Assembly (NCBI GenBank): GCA_030832645.1
Contig: JAURIR010000003.1
Coordinates: 1 to 64,000, forward strand
DNA from: Chitinophagales bacterium
GTDB lineage: Bacteria; Bacteroidota; Bacteroidia; Chitinophagales; Chitinophagaceae
DNA: 64,000 nucleotides
Direction of reading: 5' to 3'
This document shows, piece after piece, positions 35,651 through 44,953 of this stretch (position 1 is its first letter; the number at the start of each line of letters is the position of its first letter). Below the pieces are notes generated by a model, which was given only the letters and a program-made list of their open reading frames with translations, had not been told where the DNA came from and made no database searches. A program made the translations under genes and the position numbers.

Positions 35651-36835
35651 TCATGACGTGAAAATACTCTTCCCTTTTGATATGGTTCTGTTAATTTCCA
35701 GTTCATTATTGAAAATAATCAGATCGGCATCCATTCCTTTTTTTATTGAACCAATGCGATCATTCAATTTCATGATTCTGGCAGGAGTGGTTGATAGCAT
35801 CTTGACCGCGTTTACCAGGGAGACATCCGCCATGGTCATCATCGTGCGAATCAAACGGTTGGCAGTGGCAGTACTTCCTGCAAAAGCAGACTTGTCGGAA
35901 AGTTTCGCTACACCTTCTTCCACCAAAACATCTGTACCTGTTGAATGATTTCCCAATTTATAGGTTCCATCTGGCATAGCAGCACCCCTCATCGCATCTG
36001 TTATCAAGGCGATATGATCTGGACCTTTGATTTTATAAACCAACTTTAGCAATGGGGATGGAAGGTGAATACCGTCCGCAATGATTTCTACATCCAATTC
36101 ATCGTGTAGGTATCCTGCTTCAATCACTCCGGCATACCGCTGTGCGTTTTTTCTAACAACACCCGACATGGCAGAATAAAAATGGGTTAATAAACTAAAT
36201 CCATTCTCGTATGCTTCTTTTGCTTCTTCATAAATAGCATCGGTATGTGCCATGGAGGCAATGATTCCCTTATTGCTCAATATTTTTCCCAATTCAATGG
36301 CACCTTTTTTTTCGGGTGCAATGCTCCATCGTTTAATATGGGGCGATCTTTCTAAGATTTCCATATACTCCATTGGATCGGGATCCCTGATGAATTTTGG
36401 GTCCTGTGCACCACGTTGATTCATAGAAAAATAAGGCCCTTCCAGGTGAATGCCCAGCAATTGAGCTCCCTCGTTCGGGGCTTGGTGAACTTTATTATAA
36501 ATATCGAGGGTGTTTAAAATACCTTCTTTGGTGGCCGTTAGTGTTGTAGCTAATAATGAAGTAGTTCCATATTGGGCATGCAGTTTAGCAACATTCAGAA
36601 ATGCCTCCTCGCTTTCATCCATAAAATCGTAACCACCTCCACCGTGTACATGGATGTCTATAAATCCTGGTGAAACATACTTGCCTGCGGCGTCGATTTC
36701 CGTACAATCCGAGCCTTCAATATTTCCCTTTTCAACTGCAATAATTTTTCCTTCTTCTATTAAAATACTCCCATGAGATATGATCTCATTCTCTGTGATG
36801 ATGTTACCGTTGATAATTTTTATACAGTTTTTCAT
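35651..36835 (-). CDS. nagA: N-acetylglucosamine-6-phosphate deacetylase
   Basis: The start at 36835 overlaps the transporter's stop as ATGA, favouring it over the longer frame to 36910. The 394-residue enzyme has the amidohydrolase motif IDIHVHGGGGYDF, HLEGPYFS, MAHTDA, LLTHFYSAMSG and LITDAMRG, with the metal and catalytic residues of NagA. It deacetylates GlcNAc-6-P to glucosamine-6-P in the cytosol. It lies downstream of the transporter and nagB in one operon. Confidence 0.95.
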   Translation of the reverse strand: MKNCIKIINGNIITENEIISHGSILIEEGKIIAVEKGNIEGSDCTEIDAAGKYVSPGFIDIHVHGGGGYDFMDESEEAFLNVAKLHAQYGTTSLLATTLTATKEGILNTLDIYNKVHQAPNEGAQLLGIHLEGPYFSMNQRGAQDPKFIRDPDPMEYMEILERSPHIKRWSIAPEKKGAIELGKILSNKGIIASMAHTDAIYEEAKEAYENGFSLLTHFYSAMSGVVRKNAQRYAGVIEAGYLHDELDVEIIADGIHLPSPLLKLVYKIKGPDHIALITDAMRGAAMPDGTYKLGNHSTGTDVLVEEGVAKLSDKSAFAGSTATANRLIRTMMTMADVSLVNAVKMLSTTPARIMKLNDRIGSIKKGMDADLIIFNNELEINRTISKGKSIFTS

Positions 36836-38133
36836 GCCGTCCATTTTCTTATTTGATGTCCTTTGATGGCATAGAAACTTAAATAGAGATAACAGGGTAG
36901 TAAAATCCAATAGGCTTCTTGTACACTAAAACGATCTGCTATATATCCGTACACCAGAGGAATCAATGCATTGCCACTCAATCCCATGATCAAAAGCGAT
37001 CCTCCCAGTTTGGTGAATTTCCCCAATCCCTCCAGCGCAAGTGGCCATACCGCGGCCCATACCAGCGAATTAGAAAGACCTAGCAGCACAACAAACCAGA
37101 TTGACACAGATGCTTGATGACCCAATAAATTTATTTCACCGCTCGACAAGGTGATGCAAAAGGTGAATACGATTCCTAAACTCGTGCAAACTCGCAACGC
37201 ATTTACCTGCTTGATAAATTTAGGAATACAAATGATGCCAATAATATAACCGATGATAGTGGCAGTAAGCACATACGCTGGAAATGATTTTGCCTCCAGC
37301 AGTGGCATATTCATCGATAATGCATAATTAATGATAGTATCTATGGAAATGATTTGTGTACCTACATGTAAAAAAATGGCGAGTGCTCCAAGTATAAGAT
37401 GGGGAAATTCAATGATCGATTTTTTATCAGCATTGGCTTCAGCTACTTCTTTCGTTTCTTTTTCTGTATCAATTTCAGGTAACGGAGAGAATCGAACCAA
37501 AAGTCCCAATAAAAATAATACACACCCAACAATTAAATAGGGTTGAATAACCCTTCTGATCAATTCATCAAGTGCCTGATTTTTTTGTATTGCGTCCATG
37601 CCTTGTAACTGCGCAAACAAATCAGTATCCGTTGCTCTTAAAATCACAGCTGCAAAAAGTAATGGGGCAACGATGCCTGCCCCTTTGTTGAATATACCCA
37701 TGATGCTGATGCGTTGGGCAGCACTTTCTTTGGGGCCGAGAATGGTGATGTACGGATTTGCAGCTGTTTGTAAAATGGAAAGTCCAATTCCGATTGTAAA
37801 CAATCCCACTAAAAATATTTCGTATGTTCTTGTATACGCTGCAGGGATAAATACAAAGGCACCAACCGACATACACCAAAACCCAATCATCATTCCTTTT
37901 TTAAACCCGATTTTTTTTAGAAGATAGCTTGCCGGGATGGACATGATGAAATAGGAAATATAGAATGCAAACGTAACGAGGTACGATTCAAAATTATTGA
38001 GTTCGCACGCTATTTTAAAATAGGGGATTAAAATCGAATTCACCCACGATACAAATCCAAAAATGAAAAATAGCATTCCAATGATCAGGATGGATATCGT
38101 TGTATCTTTTTTAGAAAGTTCTCCTGTGTTCAT
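36832..38133 (-). CDS. nagP: NagP-type sugar MFS transporter (FucP-related)
   Basis: A 433-residue protein with about twelve membrane helices. ILIIGMLFFIFGFVSWVNSILIPYFK and LQTAANPYITILGPKESAAQRISIMGIFNKG are the FucP/NagP family signatures. Placement between nagB and nagA, with an ATGA overlap, makes N-acetylglucosamine the likely substrate, though transport has not been shown here. Gene name given because of this context. Part of the eight-gene operon. Confidence 0.9.
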   Translation of the reverse strand: MNTGELSKKDTTISILIIGMLFFIFGFVSWVNSILIPYFKIACELNNFESYLVTFAFYISYFIMSIPASYLLKKIGFKKGMMIGFWCMSVGAFVFIPAAYTRTYEIFLVGLFTIGIGLSILQTAANPYITILGPKESAAQRISIMGIFNKGAGIVAPLLFAAVILRATDTDLFAQLQGMDAIQKNQALDELIRRVIQPYLIVGCVLFLLGLLVRFSPLPEIDTEKETKEVAEANADKKSIIEFPHLILGALAIFLHVGTQIISIDTIINYALSMNMPLLEAKSFPAYVLTATIIGYIIGIICIPKFIKQVNALRVCTSLGIVFTFCITLSSGEINLLGHQASVSIWFVVLLGLSNSLVWAAVWPLALEGLGKFTKLGGSLLIMGLSGNALIPLVYGYIADRFSVQEAYWILLPCYLYLSFYAIKGHQIRKWTA

Positions 38134-38135
38134 AT

Positions 38136-38876
38136 TTATTTATTTTTCAATCGCGAAGCAGAATGCTGGTCGAGTAGTACAACACAATTGGGATGATTTT
38201 GTAAAATACTGGCAGGATAATGATTACTGATGTTTCCATTTAGACAATTGCTAACAGCAATAGCTTTTCGTTCATCGGGAACAGAACAGATAATCATTTC
38301 TGACTGCATGATCTGATGAATCGACATGCTGATGGCTTTGGTAGGAACATCCTCTAATGTTTCAAACCAACCTTCTCCCCATTGTTGTTTTCTACAAGCA
38401 TCGTCTAGCTCTACAATGATATACGGATCAGTGGTTTCAAAATCTGCAGGAGGATCGTTGAAGGCCAGATGTCCATTTTCCCCGATCCCTACCATTGCAA
38501 GGTCAATTGGTACATCGCTTATCAACTTGTTGAGTCGCTTGCATTCATCTACAGGATTGTTTTCTCCGTTGATCAAATAATAATTTTTCAACCGAGAAAC
38601 CTTTTCAATGAATCGCTCCATCAAATACTTCCGGAAACTTGCTTTGTGTGAAATTGGAATGCCGATGTATTCATCCAAATGAAACATAGTAACCTTTCCC
38701 CAATCAATAGATGAATCTTTTGTCAAAGCGTCCAATACTGGAAATTGACTTGTGCCCGTGGCGAGTATGATGTTGGCCGTTCCCTTCAATGCAATTGCCT
38801 GATGAATTTTTTCAATGGCTTGTTGACCAGCTGATTTTCCAAGTTGCGCTGCATCATCAAAAATCTCCACCTTCAT
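38136..38876 (-). CDS. nagB: Glucosamine-6-phosphate deaminase
   Basis: A 246-residue NagB/isomerase-like protein. LATGTSQFPVLDAL is the phosphate loop, MFHLDEYIG carries catalytic Asp, and GIGENGHLAFNDPPADF holds the ring-opening His. It converts glucosamine-6-P to fructose-6-P and ammonia. Two bases upstream of the transporter gene's start, 14 bases downstream of nagX. Length is slightly short compared with E. coli NagB, typical of Bacteroidota forms. Confidence 0.95.
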   Translation of the reverse strand: MKVEIFDDAAQLGKSAGQQAIEKIHQAIALKGTANIILATGTSQFPVLDALTKDSSIDWGKVTMFHLDEYIGIPISHKASFRKYLMERFIEKVSRLKNYYLINGENNPVDECKRLNKLISDVPIDLAMVGIGENGHLAFNDPPADFETTDPYIIVELDDACRKQQWGEGWFETLEDVPTKAISMSIHQIMQSEMIICSVPDERKAIAVSNCLNGNISNHYPASILQNHPNCVVLLDQHSASRLKNK

Positions 38877-38890
38877 AGTAAATCCTCTTT

Positions 38891-39985
38891 TTATATTTTT
38901 AGAAATATTTTTTTATCGTATAAAAATTTTAGGAAGACCCATTTGATTAAAACGCCTGTTATTGCCAGCGCTACAGCATTGAAAGGGTCACCGATAATAT
39001 CGGCCAGCCATTGAAATACAGCCTTGTTGGCATAACTCCACTGAATAAACTTTCCTGACATGTAAATCAAAATTGAATTCATGCCGATTACTTTAAAAAA
39101 GAATGCCCATCGCTGAATACCCTTGACGTCTATGATATAATAGAACAATGCAAATAGCAGTAAGTTCCATCCAGTTGTATACAATACGAATGAACTCGAC
39201 CACATGTTTTTATTGATAGGGAAATCCATGTTCCAAAGCAATGCCGCTCCAATTGAAAGTATACCTGCAATAAAAATGTTTTTGATTTTTACAGTGTCAG
39301 CTTCATTTGAATTTTTTAAATAGCTTCCTGTTAAAATACCAGCTAACCCTGTGGCAACGGCAGCGATATTATTAAAAAGCCCGACTGTATCATGAATGCC
39401 CCTCGATAGTTTTCCTGGTAGAACAGTTCTGTCGAAGTAGGACGCAAAATTTCCTGCTTCGGTTAAATCGCCCATCGGGAAACCCGGTGCAGAACTGAAT
39501 TTCAGGATAATCCAGTATCCAATCAATAAACCTGCAAACCAAATTGCTTGGAATCGTTTACTTGCGTACATATATATACAACAGGAAAAAACATAGGCGA
39601 TGCCAATTCTGCCCAATACACTCATTATTCTGAAATCCGATAAAGGTCTGATGGCTAGTCCGTTGTTGTAGATCATTCCAAGTATAAAAAGAATCAATCC
39701 TCTTTTCATGGTTTTCATCATCAAAGAATGTTTATCCATTCCTTTTGCAAGAGCAGCATCTATAGAGTAGGTAGCTGCAATTCCAGATACAAACATGAAA
39801 AGAGGAAATATCAAATCATACGCATGAAAGCCGTTCCATACTGGATGAGTGAATTGATTGGAAAGAGCGTTCCAAAAAGGGTGGTGTGTTCCCTCTGATA
39901 GGGTATGGAAAATTTCTTCCGCACCGATGATCCAAAACATATCAAATCCGCGGAGTGCATCCAGCGAATACAAACGCTTGTTCAT
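38891..39985 (-). CDS. nagX: NagX-like membrane protein (heparan-alpha-glucosaminide acetyltransferase-like)
   Basis: A 364-residue protein with about ten hydrophobic helices. The start YSLDALRGFDMFWIIGAEEIFH and HPVWNGFHAYDLIFPLFMFVSGIA are signatures of the DUF5009/NagX family, distantly related to lysosomal HGSNAT. NagX is a common component of GlcNAc-use loci; its role may be acetylation or uptake and is unsettled. Start three bases downstream of the adjacent Gfo/Idh gene in the operon. Confidence 0.88.
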   Translation of the reverse strand: MNKRLYSLDALRGFDMFWIIGAEEIFHTLSEGTHHPFWNALSNQFTHPVWNGFHAYDLIFPLFMFVSGIAATYSIDAALAKGMDKHSLMMKTMKRGLILFILGMIYNNGLAIRPLSDFRIMSVLGRIGIAYVFSCCIYMYASKRFQAIWFAGLLIGYWIILKFSSAPGFPMGDLTEAGNFASYFDRTVLPGKLSRGIHDTVGLFNNIAAVATGLAGILTGSYLKNSNEADTVKIKNIFIAGILSIGAALLWNMDFPINKNMWSSSFVLYTTGWNLLLFALFYYIIDVKGIQRWAFFFKVIGMNSILIYMSGKFIQWSYANKAVFQWLADIIGDPFNAVALAITGVLIKWVFLKFLYDKKIFLKI

Positions 39986-39988
39986 CGT

Positions 39989-41332
39989 TTATATTTTAGG
40001 TTCCCAACCCTTCTCGTATTCTCTGCTCCATAGCTTCATCGCTTCCTTATCGTTCAAAATATGTCCGTTGGTTGGATCTACTTTCAATGCACGTCCTGTT
40101 CTTTGTGCAATGTTTCCCAATTGAACCAATAGCGTACTTTGATGCCCACTTAAAATATCAGAGTTCAGTTTTGCTCCTTTACGAATGGCATCAAAAAAGT
40201 TTTGAATGTGCAAAGCATCGAGCTCCATGCCTGGACCGGTACGATCCAATGCGTTGGCGGTGATGTCGTTCTTTACTTCTTTCACCAGCTTGCTTTTCAG
40301 ATCAAAAATTTTATAGGCATTGCCACTTTCAATAAGTAGTGATCCTGTTTCTCCATAAAAGATAACACCTACACTGCTTCCTTCTGCATTCTTTCCGTTG
40401 CAGGATCTTCCTTCCCAACTGATCAATGTATTGTTGGCAAATTCAAGATCAATTACTTGTGTGTCGGGAGTTTCCCAATCATCTTGGAAGCGGTATCTTC
40501 CACCAGCGGAGGTAACGCGGGTAGGGTATTCAACGCCCAGGCCCCAACGTGCGAGATCCACCATATGTGTACCATTGTTCAACGCTTCACCTGTTCCCCA
40601 ATGCCAGAACCAATGCCAGTTGTAGTGAATGAGATTGTCTTTGTATGCTTTTCTTGGTGCAGGTCCTTGCCACAAGTCGTAGTTCAACCATGAAGGAACA
40701 TCTGCTGTTTTTCCGATTCCAATCGATTCGCGGTTATTGGTGTACCATGTTTTTGCATAATAAGGTCTTCCAATTGCACCTGCTTTCAATTCTCCAATAG
40801 CTGCCATCACATTAGGCCAAGATCTGCGCTGGTTACCCATTTGCAATAGCTTGTTGTGCTTTGCTGCTGCTTTCACCAACATCTCTCCTTCGTTCGGATT
40901 GTGACTGCAGGGTTTTTCCAGATAGACATGTTTACCTGCAGCTACGGCTAACATGCCTGCAGGTGCATGCCAATGGTCGGGTGCAGTAACAATCAGCAAA
41001 TCAAGATTTTTATCTTCCAGTGCTTTTCTAAAATCACCTTGTGCGGTTGGTTTCTTTCCTTGTATTTTTTCTATAGCACTTACACACTTATCCATAGCGC
41101 GTACATCAACATCACATACGTACATCATCTCACATTCTTTTTGAGAAGCGAAATTGCTTCCTACAGAAAATCCTCTGCTGTTCACGCCCATAACGGCTGC
41201 ATTGATTTTCTCGTTGGATCCCAATATCCGCTTGTATTGACTTGCAGAAAAGCCAGGTAAAATACCACCAAATGCAACAGCCATCGATGCTGCAGAGGTT
41301 TTTTGAATAAACTTTCTTCTTGAACTGCTCAT
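39989..41332 (-). CDS. Tat-exported Gfo/Idh/MocA oxidoreductase
   Basis: A 447-residue protein with a twin-arginine-type start (SSRRKFIQKTSAAS) and a Rossmann domain NAAVMGVNSRGFSVG with an intact HVYLEKPCSHNP (EKP). The remaining residues NQRRSWPNVMAAIGEL, WHWFWHWGTGEALNNGTHMVDLARWG and DTQVIDLEF match the family that includes GH109-like and glycoside 3-dehydrogenase-like enzymes. Predicted periplasmic NAD(P)-linked sugar oxidation or hydrolysis of glycosides through a keto intermediate. It lies in the nag operon. Confidence 0.92.
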   Translation of the reverse strand: MSSSRRKFIQKTSAASMAVAFGGILPGFSASQYKRILGSNEKINAAVMGVNSRGFSVGSNFASQKECEMMYVCDVDVRAMDKCVSAIEKIQGKKPTAQGDFRKALEDKNLDLLIVTAPDHWHAPAGMLAVAAGKHVYLEKPCSHNPNEGEMLVKAAAKHNKLLQMGNQRRSWPNVMAAIGELKAGAIGRPYYAKTWYTNNRESIGIGKTADVPSWLNYDLWQGPAPRKAYKDNLIHYNWHWFWHWGTGEALNNGTHMVDLARWGLGVEYPTRVTSAGGRYRFQDDWETPDTQVIDLEFANNTLISWEGRSCNGKNAEGSSVGVIFYGETGSLLIESGNAYKIFDLKSKLVKEVKNDITANALDRTGPGMELDALHIQNFFDAIRKGAKLNSDILSGHQSTLLVQLGNIAQRTGRALKVDPTNGHILNDKEAMKLWSREYEKGWEPKI

Positions 41333-41337
41333 ACGGT

Positions 41338-42387
41338 TTAATTGATTGAATGAATAATGTGGGTTGCCTTTTTCTTATGTAGAGTAAAAATTTCTTGAAG
41401 TGAAATCTCTTTGCCACCTTTTCTTTTGCTTTCGTCTGCTGCTTCCATGAAGGTATAAATCTCGAGTGTTTCTTTGGGATCAATAGGCATAGTACCTGTT
41501 TTAAAAAATTCTATGATTTTATCCAGCAAGTTATCATACCCTTTATATGGTCCGAGTATCATAGGCCCTTTTTCTCCGTATACCGTTCCTCCGTATTCGT
41601 GTTTACCAGTTCTGGTACCGCGGAAGGTTCCTACTCTTCCATCGTTCCAAACACCTACTACTATTTCAGTTCCTTCTGTTTGTTTTCTTGTAACCTTTTC
41701 ACACCCCATCCCCATTACAGTATACAATGTTTCCACTCCATGAATGCCGTACCAAAAAAGATCGGGATGCGTTTTTTCAAGTGTAGCAGGACTAAAACAA
41801 TCAGCCCCAAGAATTTTCCCCATCTTACCAGAAGCCGCTTCCTGAGCGGATTCCATATACCTCAGCGAAGAACTGGAAAAGAAGGGAACATGGAGCGATG
41901 CAGAAATTTCATACAATGCAATGGCATCTGCCAACGTTCCTGCAACAGGTTTGTCAATGAAAAGAGGCTTACCTGCTTTTATCACTTCAATTCCTTGTTG
42001 TAAGTGAGGTCTGCCATCGTTGGTTTCTAAAAGAACGAAGTCAACTTTTGTAAGCAATGTTGCAATGGAGTCTACAATTTCAACTCCCATTTTTTTTACT
42101 TCGTCTGTATAGCCAGGAATTCTTTTGGTGGATGATTCGATGTCTGCACTGCCATTTGGATAAGCGGCCACTACACGAAAGCCTTTGTATTTTTCGGGAG
42201 AGTCGGCGGAATTGAGTGCTTTGGTAAATGCAATGCTATGAGATGTATCCAATCCAATAATGCCAATTCTTCCAGAAGAGGCAACTGCAGTTTTGAAGAG
42301 GGAGGGCTGGATAAAGGAAGACAATCCCCATCCCAAACCAGCTACACTTGTATGCAGCATAAACTGTCTGCGGCTGTATGGTTTCAT
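41338..42387 (-). CDS. Tat-exported Gfo/Idh/MocA oxidoreductase
   Basis: The ATG at 42387 (MKPYSRRQFMLH) is preferred to the TTG at 42393. The signal is twin-arginine-like. The Rossmann start RIGIIGLDTSHSIAFTKAL departs from GxGxxG, and the usual EKP is PLFIDKPVAGT (DKP). Later motifs include FYGIHGVETLYTVMG-like WYGIHGVETLYTVM. First gene of the eight-gene nag operon, five bases upstream of the next Gfo/Idh gene. Function: likely sugar oxidoreductase or binding protein. Confidence 0.88.
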   Translation of the reverse strand: MKPYSRRQFMLHTSVAGLGWGLSSFIQPSLFKTAVASSGRIGIIGLDTSHSIAFTKALNSADSPEKYKGFRVVAAYPNGSADIESSTKRIPGYTDEVKKMGVEIVDSIATLLTKVDFVLLETNDGRPHLQQGIEVIKAGKPLFIDKPVAGTLADAIALYEISASLHVPFFSSSSLRYMESAQEAASGKMGKILGADCFSPATLEKTHPDLFWYGIHGVETLYTVMGMGCEKVTRKQTEGTEIVVGVWNDGRVGTFRGTRTGKHEYGGTVYGEKGPMILGPYKGYDNLLDKIIEFFKTGTMPIDPKETLEIYTFMEAADESKRKGGKEISLQEIFTLHKKKATHIIHSIN

Positions 42388-42499
42388 TGGCAATCGTTTT
42401 GGCTAAAAGCGTATATCAATATACACCAGATTCAGCAGAAAATCAATTGGGGGGCACTGTTTATGAAAGAGAAATCGGCGGAGAAAAAAATATCTCTCG

Positions 42500-43234
42500 T
42501 TATTCGCCAAGAAGTTCTTTTACGTAATCGTTTTCGGGAGTATTTTTCACCTTATCGGGTTGATCAAATTGTATCAATGCTCCATTTTTGAGAATCATCA
42601 ATCGATCTGCCCATGGCAAGATTTCGTCGGGATGATGGGAAACCATGATACAGCCGAGATTTTTTTCTGCAAAAATGGTATCTACTACTTGGTGTATGAT
42701 TTTTTTATTGATGCCATCCAAATTTGAGAAAGGTTCATCCAGCAAAAGCAAGGAAGGATTACCTGTTAATGTTTTTGCCAGCGAGATTCGTTGACGCTCT
42801 CCTCCGGAAAGCTCGTTTGTCCTGCGTTTCATCAAATGATCGATTTTACAGAGTTCATAGAGGTGTCTTGAAGCATCGTCTTCTATTTTAGAAGACATTT
42901 CTAAAATCTCGTGTACATAGTAATTGTTCAGTAGTTCAAAGTGTTGTGATAAGTATCCAATTTGTGGATGACCGGGCAATAAAACTTCTTCCGGTCCTTT
43001 TACTTTTTTTTCTTGAAAGTGAATGCTTCCCATAGAGGGCTGAACCAATCCGGCAATCAATTTTAACAAAGTGGTTTTGCCGGAACCGGTTTCTCCCATC
43101 AATCCAATTTTCTCACCTTTCTCCATGGAAAAACTTATTTCCTGGAGGGTGGTACGCTCATTTTCTTTGCGAACAAGCCTATCAACTATCAGTTCAGCCA
43201 TCTTTTGGATTTCGGTGAGCAAAGCTACTTCCAT
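42500..43234 (-). CDS. ABC transporter ATP-binding protein, orphan
   Basis: A 244-residue ATPase with Walker A GETGSGKTTL, signature NELSGGERQRISLAKTL, Walker B LLLLDEPFSNLDG and the H-loop MVSHHPDE. The ATG at 43234 is used; ATG at 43201 (MAELIVDRL) starts closer to the domain and is equally likely. No permease gene is adjacent, so its partner lies elsewhere or it acts without a transporter. Divergent from the M20 gene. Confidence 0.93.
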   Translation of the reverse strand: MEVALLTEIQKMAELIVDRLVRKENERTTLQEISFSMEKGEKIGLMGETGSGKTTLLKLIAGLVQPSMGSIHFQEKKVKGPEEVLLPGHPQIGYLSQHFELLNNYYVHEILEMSSKIEDDASRHLYELCKIDHLMKRRTNELSGGERQRISLAKTLTGNPSLLLLDEPFSNLDGINKKIIHQVVDTIFAEKNLGCIMVSHHPDEILPWADRLMILKNGALIQFDQPDKVKNTPENDYVKELLGE

Positions 43235-43309
43235 TCCCTCAGTTTATGATTGCTATTTCCTTTTCAATTATCATAATAAATAAGTAAATTGTTTCAATAA
43301 TTTTTTGAA

Positions 43310-44926
43310 ATGAAAAGAACATACTTATCTCTTGCATTTGCAGCATGGATGCTGCTTTTGACAGCCACTCCAGGGTTGTCTCAAAAGAAATACGACGAAA
43401 AACAACTTGCAGCAATGAAAGCGCAATTGGCCGAATCTGTTGGAAAGAAAGCGAAGGATATTCAAGTGATGGTAGATCAGATTTTTAGTTTCAGTGAATT
43501 GGGCTTTCAAGAATGGGAAACATCCAATTTCATCACATCTGTTCTAGAAAAAAATGGATTTACCGTTGAGAAAGGTATTTCCGGAGTACCCACTGCCTGG
43601 ATGGCAAAATGGGGATCAGGTTCTCCTGTGATTGCATTGGGCAGTGATATAGATTGTATACCAAAGGCTTCACAAAAACCAGGAGTTGCTTACAAGGCAC
43701 CGATTGTAGAAGGTGCACCCGGCCATGGCGAAGGACACAATTCGGGTCAAGCTGTTATTATTTATGCAGCGATTGCCATGAAGGAAATGATGCAAAAAGA
43801 AAAAATACCTGGAACAATTGTCATTTGGCCAGGTGTTGCAGAAGAATTAGTGGGAACAAAGGCTTGGTATATACGCGATGGGTATTTTAAAAATATCGAT
43901 GCATGCATCTTCACGCATGTGAGTGGAGATTTCACCTGCGATTATGGAGACAATGGTGGCAATGGATTGGTGAGTGTACGGTATGATTTTGATGGAGATG
44001 CTGCTCATGCTGCAGGTGCTCCGTGGAGAGGGAAAAGTGCGCTCGACGGTGTTGAGTTGATGAACGTGGGATGGAACTATAAAAGAGAACATTTGAAACC
44101 AACCAATCGATCCCACTATGTGGTAGTTGATGGTGGTGATCAACCGAACGTGGTTCCTTCAAAAGCGAGTGTATGGTATTATTTCCGTGAAAGAACCTAC
44201 GAAGACATCAAAGCAAACTACGATGCAGGTACAAAAATTGCAGAAGGCGCAGCAATGATGAGTGGTACAACGGTTTCCCATCAGATTCTTGGAACTGCAT
44301 GGCCAGGTCATTTCAATAAACCTTTGGCAGAAGCGATGTATGCAAATATTAAAAAAGTTGGAATGCCTGTTTGGGATGATAAAGACCAGGCAATGGCCAG
44401 AGCAGTGCAAAAATTAGTGGAAGCACCAAAAAAAGATAACAGCGGAAAACCAATTGATGGATTGAGAAAAGAAGTAGATACCATCAAAGGATCCGTTCCT
44501 TTTTCATGGGGCGGAGGTTCAGACGATATTGCAGATATTTCTTGGAACCTTCCCACGATTGTATTACGCTTCCCAGCAAATATTCCTGGAACAAAAGGAC
44601 ATCATTGGGCAGATGCCATCGCAATGGCAACGCCTATTGCACACAAAGGATCTACTGCAGGTGCTAAAGCTACAGCAATGACATTGTTGGATTGTTTCAC
44701 CAATGCTGCTTTGGTTACAGATGCAAAAAAATACTTCAAAGAAGTGCAAACAAAAGACACGCAGTACAAGCCTTTCATCACAGAGAAAGATCCTCCTGCC
44801 ATTCATTTGAATCAAGGCATCATGAATCAGTACAAAGATCAATTGAAGAAATTCTATTACGATCCCACCAAATACGGAACTTATTTAGAACAATTGGGTA
44901 TTGAATATCCTACCGTCAATAAATAA
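43310..44926 (+). CDS. Exported M20 family amidohydrolase (AbgB-like)
   Basis: A 538-residue protein with signal peptide (YLSLAFAAWMLLLTATPGLSQ). M20 landmarks are ALGSDIDCIPKAS, PGHGEGHNSGQA, PGVAEELVGTKAWY, DGDAAHAAGAPWRGKSALDG and VPFSWGGGSDDIADIS. AbgB-like enzymes cleave aminoacyl amides such as p-aminobenzoyl-glutamate; here location is probably periplasmic. It is the first gene of an operon with an M24 peptidase and serine hydrolase (gaps of 27 and 9 bases). Confidence 0.92.
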   Translation: MKRTYLSLAFAAWMLLLTATPGLSQKKYDEKQLAAMKAQLAESVGKKAKDIQVMVDQIFSFSELGFQEWETSNFITSVLEKNGFTVEKGISGVPTAWMAKWGSGSPVIALGSDIDCIPKASQKPGVAYKAPIVEGAPGHGEGHNSGQAVIIYAAIAMKEMMQKEKIPGTIVIWPGVAEELVGTKAWYIRDGYFKNIDACIFTHVSGDFTCDYGDNGGNGLVSVRYDFDGDAAHAAGAPWRGKSALDGVELMNVGWNYKREHLKPTNRSHYVVVDGGDQPNVVPSKASVWYYFRERTYEDIKANYDAGTKIAEGAAMMSGTTVSHQILGTAWPGHFNKPLAEAMYANIKKVGMPVWDDKDQAMARAVQKLVEAPKKDNSGKPIDGLRKEVDTIKGSVPFSWGGGSDDIADISWNLPTIVLRFPANIPGTKGHHWADAIAMATPIAHKGSTAGAKATAMTLLDCFTNAALVTDAKKYFKEVQTKDTQYKPFITEKDPPAIHLNQGIMNQYKDQLKKFYYDPTKYGTYLEQLGIEYPTVNK

Positions 44927-44953
44927 AATTAGTAAGAGCATCAATTTACCTAC

